From JBKPNZ01 sp046732895 (GTDB taxonomy: Bacteria > Actinomycetota > Thermoleophilia > Solirubrobacterales > 70-9): DNA of 54,992 nucleotides. Location of the stretch: positions 1 to 54,992 of the forward strand of contig JBKPNZ010000030.1 of assembly GCA_046732895.1 (NCBI GenBank). The letters run 5' to 3'. The position numbers and the translations under genes were made by a program. A model generated the notes under the pieces. It searched no databases. It was not told the origin of the DNA and saw only the letters and a program-made list of their open reading frames with translations. Shown here one piece after another: positions 51,471 to 54,992 of the stretch (within the stretch, counting starts at the first letter, position 1; each line of letters begins with the position of its first letter).

Positions 51471-51585
51471 CGAGGCACGTTGCCTCGGGACCGGGAACCT
51501 CAATCGATCGAGGAGTTCGCGCAACCCCTGAGGAGCAAGTCCTCGGAAGTGATGGAGGAGGGCGGCTACGGCCGCCCTCCTCTTT
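51471..51585 (+). ncRNA. Candidate small structured RNA
   Basis: A possible promoter (CTGACA at 51439-51444, 18 bases, TTAGTA at 51463-51468) precedes a hairpin CGAGGCA-CGT-TGCCTCG (51471-51487), a second hairpin GAGGA-N5-TCCTC (51530-51544) and a strong terminator. The unit would be about 110 nucleotides. It matches no RNA family I know; it could also be only the 3' untranslated region of the sigma gene. Confidence 0.35.
51555..51585 (+). terminator. Strong intrinsic terminator
   Basis: A perfect 12-bp stem, GAGGAGGGCGGC/GCCGCCCTCCTC, closed by the tetraloop TACG and followed by TTT. It is the clearest terminator of the window and ends transcription of the sigma gene or of a small RNA. Confidence 0.88.
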
Positions 51586-51843
51586 GCCGAAGGATCGCAG
51601 CGGGTATGAAGCACCGTCTGGCCCATCGAGTGGCGGGAAAGTCGGCTCTGCGCCGAGTTTCTCGCCACTCGGCGGGAGGAGGCCAGTCGACAGGGACGAC
51701 CGCGATGGCCCGAGCCCCTTCCTCTAGTGCCTGTCGTTCGGGCCAAGACCGGCGCGGCGGCAGACCGGGCGGCCAGTTTGTGATTTCTGCCACGGAAGCC
51801 CCGTCATCGGATAGCGTTGTCCGGAACGCTCTCCGATCCGGGG

Positions 51844-52488
51844 ATGAGGCTGATGTCAGGGCGGTTCCGCGCCCATATCTGCTCCAATCTGGTCGCGTAC
51901 ATCGCGCTCTTCGTCGCGCTGAGTGGGAGCGCCTACGCGGCGGCCACGATCGACAGTGGAGATGTGGTCAACAACTCCCTGAAGAGCGCCGACCTGAAGA
52001 ACGGCGTCGCCGTCAAGGGCGTTGACGTCCGCGACGACAAGCTCACCGGATTGGACGTCGACGAGTCCACCCTCGAGGACGTCGACGCCGCGACCCTTGA
52101 CGGCCAACCCCGCAGCGACTACGTGTTCCGTTCGTTCATCACGGGCCCGGCTAACCGAGAGCAGTCGATGGTCTTCTACAGCTACGTGATGGTCACGCCG
52201 GAGGCCGGCACCGACTACTTCCTCGGCCAGATCAAGCTGAAGACGACAGCGAGCGCGAATGAGTTCCAGATCTGCGGTGCGAGCGGCCTTTCCGATCCAA
52301 TCCCCTACGTCCTCACCATCGAGGGAAACCGAACCGAGGACACGGTTGCTGGCGATGGCTGCGAGACAGCGGTCAACTTCGGCGACCGCTGCGACTTCGA
52401 GCTCGCGGCGGCGGGCGCCCGTGTCTTTGGGGCGCCGACGCTGGCGGCGAGCACCAACTGCCACCTTCTCGCGCTGCAGTCGAGCTAG
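51844..52488 (+). CDS. Secreted protein with DLKNG-type repeat region (Thermoleophilia-type)
   Basis: 214 residues from ATG 51844 (ATG 51853 also possible). Signal peptide SNLVAYIALFVALSGSAYAA with cleavage likely after it. Then VVNNSLKSADLKNGVAVKGVDVRDDKLTGLDVDESTL, a short-period, Asp/Asn/Leu-spaced repeat I associate with many exported Thermoleophilia proteins, probably a beta-helical stalk. The C-terminal beta domain has five cysteines spread along it and no known catalytic motif. It may be a surface or matrix protein. Possible target of the upstream sigma factor. Confidence 0.75.
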   Translation: MRLMSGRFRAHICSNLVAYIALFVALSGSAYAAATIDSGDVVNNSLKSADLKNGVAVKGVDVRDDKLTGLDVDESTLEDVDAATLDGQPRSDYVFRSFITGPANREQSMVFYSYVMVTPEAGTDYFLGQIKLKTTASANEFQICGASGLSDPIPYVLTIEGNRTEDTVAGDGCETAVNFGDRCDFELAAAGARVFGAPTLAASTNCHLLALQSS

Positions 52489-52509
52489 ACGTCGGGCGGC
52501 CCGGCGTGG

Positions 52510-53607
52510 TCAGCGCGCCTGGCGTGCGTACGGATCGAACTGCTTGTGGTTCAGCTCGTTTCGCAGGACGCTTCGCGCCTGCGGGAAGTGACTGATGTAG
52601 TACGGGTTGTCGGCCGTGACGGAGCGGTAGTAGATGAGCATCTTCACCCGTCCGTGGCTCTGTGCCCAGTCGAAGAGGTGCCGCGTGAACGAGCCCGTGA
52701 CGTCGTTGTCCCAGGGCGAGTACTCGCCGATCATGAACGGGACGTCGTCGTAGCGCTTGTAGAACTCCTGCATCCTCGGGAACGCCGCGCTCGCGTACTT
52801 CGAGTAGATGTCGATCCCGACCCAGTCGACGAAGGAACTGCCGGGCCAGTAGTTCTTCGGCTGGTTGCCGCTGACGTTCGGTGACCCCGTGGTCTGTGGA
52901 ACCCACATGAAGCTCACCTTCGGCTTGGGCATCCGCTTCGGCACGTCGTAGCGGTCATAGATCCGGGCGTGGTTCGAACGCGCCCGGAGCATGCGCGGCA
53001 TGTGGTGCGAGCGCAGCCGATGGTTGACGAGCTTGCGCGGCCCGCCGCGGACGATGATCACGAAGCGCTGGAAGGCCCGGCGGAAGAACTTCGGGTCGTG
53101 GGCGGAGTCGCGCCGGCTGCCGTTCGCGTTGAAGCCGCAATAGGGGTTCCAGTAGCCATTCATCTCGGGGAAGAGCCGGAAGAAGACGGGCTTGCCGCGG
53201 TCGGCGATCTGCTCGTTCAGGCGGAGCAGATACGGGTCGCCCTTGCCGCTCGCGATCTGACCGGGCGACATCTCGTCGTGGCCCGTTGCGGGGAACTTGG
53301 TCGACATGCTGACCACGCCGAGCGTGTTCGACTTGTTCCAGCGATGGAAGGCGCCGCTCGCCTTCAGCGAGACATCCCAGTGGTAGAACTCCTGCAGCAC
53401 CGCCGGGTGGGACTCCACCTGGGCCCGGAAGTTCTTGAAGTCACCCAGGTTGGCCGTGTCGGAGACGCCGTGGTAGATGTGGCCGTTCTTGGGGGCGAAG
53501 GTGTTTGCGCGCGCCGACTGGGCGATCACGCCGGCAATGGCGAGGGCCAGGAGCGCCGTCGCCACGATTCCGGCTCGCGGACGCTGCACGGGGAACCACG
53601 TGGACAT
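52510..53607 (-). CDS. Secreted glycoside hydrolase, GH26 (beta-mannanase)-like
   Basis: 365 residues. N-terminal hydrophobic signal (IVATALLALAIAGVIAQSARA) then a TIM-barrel. The acid/base is probably Glu148 in FFRLFPEMNGYWNPY and the nucleophile Glu295 in FMIGEYSPWD; the order and distance of about 147 residues fit GH26. VSFMWVPQTTGSPNVSG and DWVGIDIY are also family-like. Substrate (mannan, xylan or the cell's own glycan) is unknown. Convergent with the secreted protein gene. Confidence 0.78.
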   Translation of the reverse strand: MSTWFPVQRPRAGIVATALLALAIAGVIAQSARANTFAPKNGHIYHGVSDTANLGDFKNFRAQVESHPAVLQEFYHWDVSLKASGAFHRWNKSNTLGVVSMSTKFPATGHDEMSPGQIASGKGDPYLLRLNEQIADRGKPVFFRLFPEMNGYWNPYCGFNANGSRRDSAHDPKFFRRAFQRFVIIVRGGPRKLVNHRLRSHHMPRMLRARSNHARIYDRYDVPKRMPKPKVSFMWVPQTTGSPNVSGNQPKNYWPGSSFVDWVGIDIYSKYASAAFPRMQEFYKRYDDVPFMIGEYSPWDNDVTGSFTRHLFDWAQSHGRVKMLIYYRSVTADNPYYISHFPQARSVLRNELNHKQFDPYARQAR

Positions 53608-53657
53608 GCCCTCCGTCCATCGGCCGCTCCGGCGCGTCGCTGTAGCGGGAGGATGAG

Positions 53658-53746
53658 CGGAGGGGGAGGGATTCGAACCCTCGAACCGGGAGAACCCGGT
53701 TAACGGCTTTCAAGGCCGCCGCATTCAACCGCTCTGCCACCCCTCC
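53658..53746 (-). tRNA. tRNA-Ser(UGA)
   Basis: 89 nucleotides on the minus strand. Acceptor arms GGAGGGG/CCCCTCC, anticodon loop CTTGAAA giving anticodon TGA, a long variable arm (CCGGG-TTCT-CCCGG) typical of class II tRNAs, and T-loop TTCGAAT. The 3' CCA is not encoded. Confidence 0.97.
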
Positions 53747-53852
53747 ATTCCCCAGCGTAACCGCCCAAACCCGGGTTCCGTGAACGTGAGGTTGGTCACA
53801 CAGGCCCGAGTGACCGGCTCACGCGCAAGGCGAGAGGTATATACGTCCAATC

Positions 53853-54992
53853 GTGGCCAGTGAGGCCGATCGCGATGGGGGATCGCAGGAGCCGGAGCAC
53901 TCGACCGCCAGACGGCCGGTCGCGCTTGCCGCGCTCGCGCTGACGGTCGTCCTCGTCTGGCAGCTCCTGCTGACGCCGGACGAATACGAGGTCACCGCGA
54001 CGTTCGAGAATGCCGCGCAGCTCGTCAAAGGGAACGAGGTCGTGGTGGGCGGCGTGAACGTCGGCACCGTCAAAGACATCGAGCTCGGCCCCGACGGCCA
54101 GGCCCTGGTCACCTTCACCGTTGACGATGACTACGCCCCGCTGAAACGGGGCACGACCGCGACCGTGCGCTCCTACTCGCTCTCGGGGATCGCCAACCGC
54201 CAGATCCAGCTCACGCTGCCGCCGCAAAACCAGGGCGGCGCCGAGATCCCCTCGGGCGGCAGCCTCTCCGCCGCCGAGACCGTCTCCGAGGTCGACCTAG
54301 ACCAGGTCTTCAACACCCTCGACCCGGCCACGATCCGCGACTTCAAGCACGTGATCGAGGGCTTTGCGATCTCCTACGACGGCGTCGGCAAGCAGGCCAA
54401 CCGCGGCTTTCACTACCTGAACCCGTTCCTTTCGACCTCGCGCCGGCTCTTCGCCGAGCTCAGCTACGACCAGGGCGCGTTCGAGTCACTGATCACCGAC
54501 ACTTCGCGCCTCTCCGGCGCCCTCGCCTCCAAGGCGCCCGAGATCTCGGCCCTGGTCCACAACCTCAACCTGATGATGGGGGCGCTCGGGCGCCAGAAGA
54601 CGGCGCTGGCGGCGACGATCGCGAAGCTGCCCGACTTCATGCGCGAGGCCGACACCACCTTCGTCAACCTGCGCTCGGCCCTCGACGACGTCGACCCGCT
54701 CGTCAACGCCTCGAAGCCGGTCGCGCGCAAGCTCGGGCCGTTCCTGGCAAAGCTTCGCGCCACCGCCCACGGCGCCGTCCCCACCGTCACCGACCTCGAC
54801 CGGATCGTCCGCAGGCCGGGCCAATCGAACGATCTGATCGAGCTCACCCGGGCCCAGGTGCCGCTGGCGCGGGCGGCGGTCGGCTCCGGCTCGCCCGACT
54901 GCGGCGCCGACCCCCAGGCCGACTACCAGCAGGCCGCCGATGACGACTATGACCAGGGCGCCTTCGGCGAGTCGGTCTGCGCGCTTCGGAAC
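53853..54992 (+). CDS. Mce/MlaD-family protein, N-terminal part (runs off the window)
   Basis: At least 380 residues with no stop before the window end; GTG at 53853 is the likeliest start. A basic N-terminus and one transmembrane helix (VALAALALTVVLVWQLLL) lead to the MlaD domain: YEVTATFENAAQLVKGNEV, VGGVNVGTVKDIEL, LSGIANRQIQL. A long helical region follows, with the repeats usual in Mce proteins (SRLSGALASKAPEISALVHNLNLMMGAL). Such proteins shuttle lipids between envelope layers together with YrbE permeases. The rest of an mce operon should lie to the right. Confidence 0.9.
   Translation, partial: MASEADRDGGSQEPEHSTARRPVALAALALTVVLVWQLLLTPDEYEVTATFENAAQLVKGNEVVVGGVNVGTVKDIELGPDGQALVTFTVDDDYAPLKRGTTATVRSYSLSGIANRQIQLTLPPQNQGGAEIPSGGSLSAAETVSEVDLDQVFNTLDPATIRDFKHVIEGFAISYDGVGKQANRGFHYLNPFLSTSRRLFAELSYDQGAFESLITDTSRLSGALASKAPEISALVHNLNLMMGALGRQKTALAATIAKLPDFMREADTTFVNLRSALDDVDPLVNASKPVARKLGPFLAKLRATAHGAVPTVTDLDRIVRRPGQSNDLIELTRAQVPLARAAVGSGSPDCGADPQADYQQAADDDYDQGAFGESVCALRN

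Larger units (their letters stand above)
51408..51843. other. Structured intergenic region behind the sigma factor gene
   Basis: 436 bases without a credible gene. It holds a possible promoter, two small hairpins, a strong terminator and, further on, a long inverted repeat at 51627-51671 (CGAGTGGCG / CGCCACTCG with an inner CGGC/GCCG stem) upstream of the secreted protein gene. Frames crossing the terminator lack homology. Confidence 0.6.

Noticed and set aside
51480..52025. A TTG-started frame running through the strong terminator into the secreted-protein gene
   Set aside because: It crosses a perfect terminator hairpin, overlaps a well-supported gene in another frame and has no homology.

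Overview
The window is about 55 kb of very GC-rich (roughly 70%), densely coding DNA with many GTG starts. It reads as a chromosomal segment of a high-GC actinobacterium, most likely class Thermoleophilia (Solirubrobacterales/Gaiellales-like) and probably from an environmental genome. The signs are an actinobacterial Kgd-type 2-oxoglutarate dehydrogenase, a DUF3817 membrane protein, an acyl-CoA carboxylase epsilon subunit, an Mce protein, a DPPR-synthase-like UbiA protein, many acyl-CoA dehydrogenases, and a secreted protein of a type I associate with that class. The taxonomic call is inference; there is no rRNA gene in the window.

Layout. 1-9.2 kb: the end of a short-chain dehydrogenase, aconitase, a DUF3817 protein and a giant lipoyl-E2-E1 2-oxoglutarate dehydrogenase fusion. 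9.2-14 kb: a bifunctional fatty acyl-CoA reductase, an alkyl-DHAP-synthase-like flavoprotein and a UbiA-family transferase, which together suggest ether-lipid or fatty-alcohol chemistry. 14-17 kb: a broken methyltransferase and a pair of small acyl-CoA dehydrogenases. 17-22.5 kb: citrate synthase, a PfkB kinase, a quinone reductase and a DEAD-box helicase. 22.5-26 kb: membrane proteins and an EamA transporter. 25.9-28.9 kb: HAD phosphatase, APH-like kinase and acyl-CoA dehydrogenase genes side by side, the same three modules fused in animal ACAD10.

28.9-37.1 kb is a sulfur-assimilation locus: a TauE/SafE exporter, an Rrf2 regulator, and the tightly packed genes sulfite reductase, APS-reductase-type CysH, Sat and CysC. 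A PHP phosphoesterase and an Asp-box propeller protein lie inside it. 37.2-46 kb holds dodecin, the carboxylase epsilon subunit, a frameshifted DUF559 gene, an ornithine cyclodeaminase homologue, a Ser/Thr kinase, the carboxyltransferase subunit, a degenerate HD-GYP protein and the methylmalonyl-CoA mutase large subunit. Carboxylase plus mutase give a propionyl-CoA to succinyl-CoA route feeding the TCA enzymes at the left. 45.8-50 kb is a glycan operon (UDP-xylose synthase, a PAS/zinc-ribbon protein, two glycosyltransferases). 50-55 kb holds a GNAT protein, an ECF-like sigma factor followed by a structured RNA-like stretch with a strong terminator, a secreted protein, a GH26-like hydrolase, tRNA-Ser(UGA) and the start of an Mce gene.

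The most interesting items are: (i) the split ACAD10-like triad, a candidate 4-hydroxyacyl-CoA degradation module; (ii) the acyl-CoA reductase/alkyl-DHAP synthase pair; (iii) the Kgd homologue that carries its own two lipoyl domains; (iv) two classes of short dispersed palindromic element, one of them built in frame into the disordered tails of two neighbouring proteins; and (v) a motif shared upstream of the sulfite reductase and the TauE gene. No CRISPR array, insertion sequence or prophage was seen.
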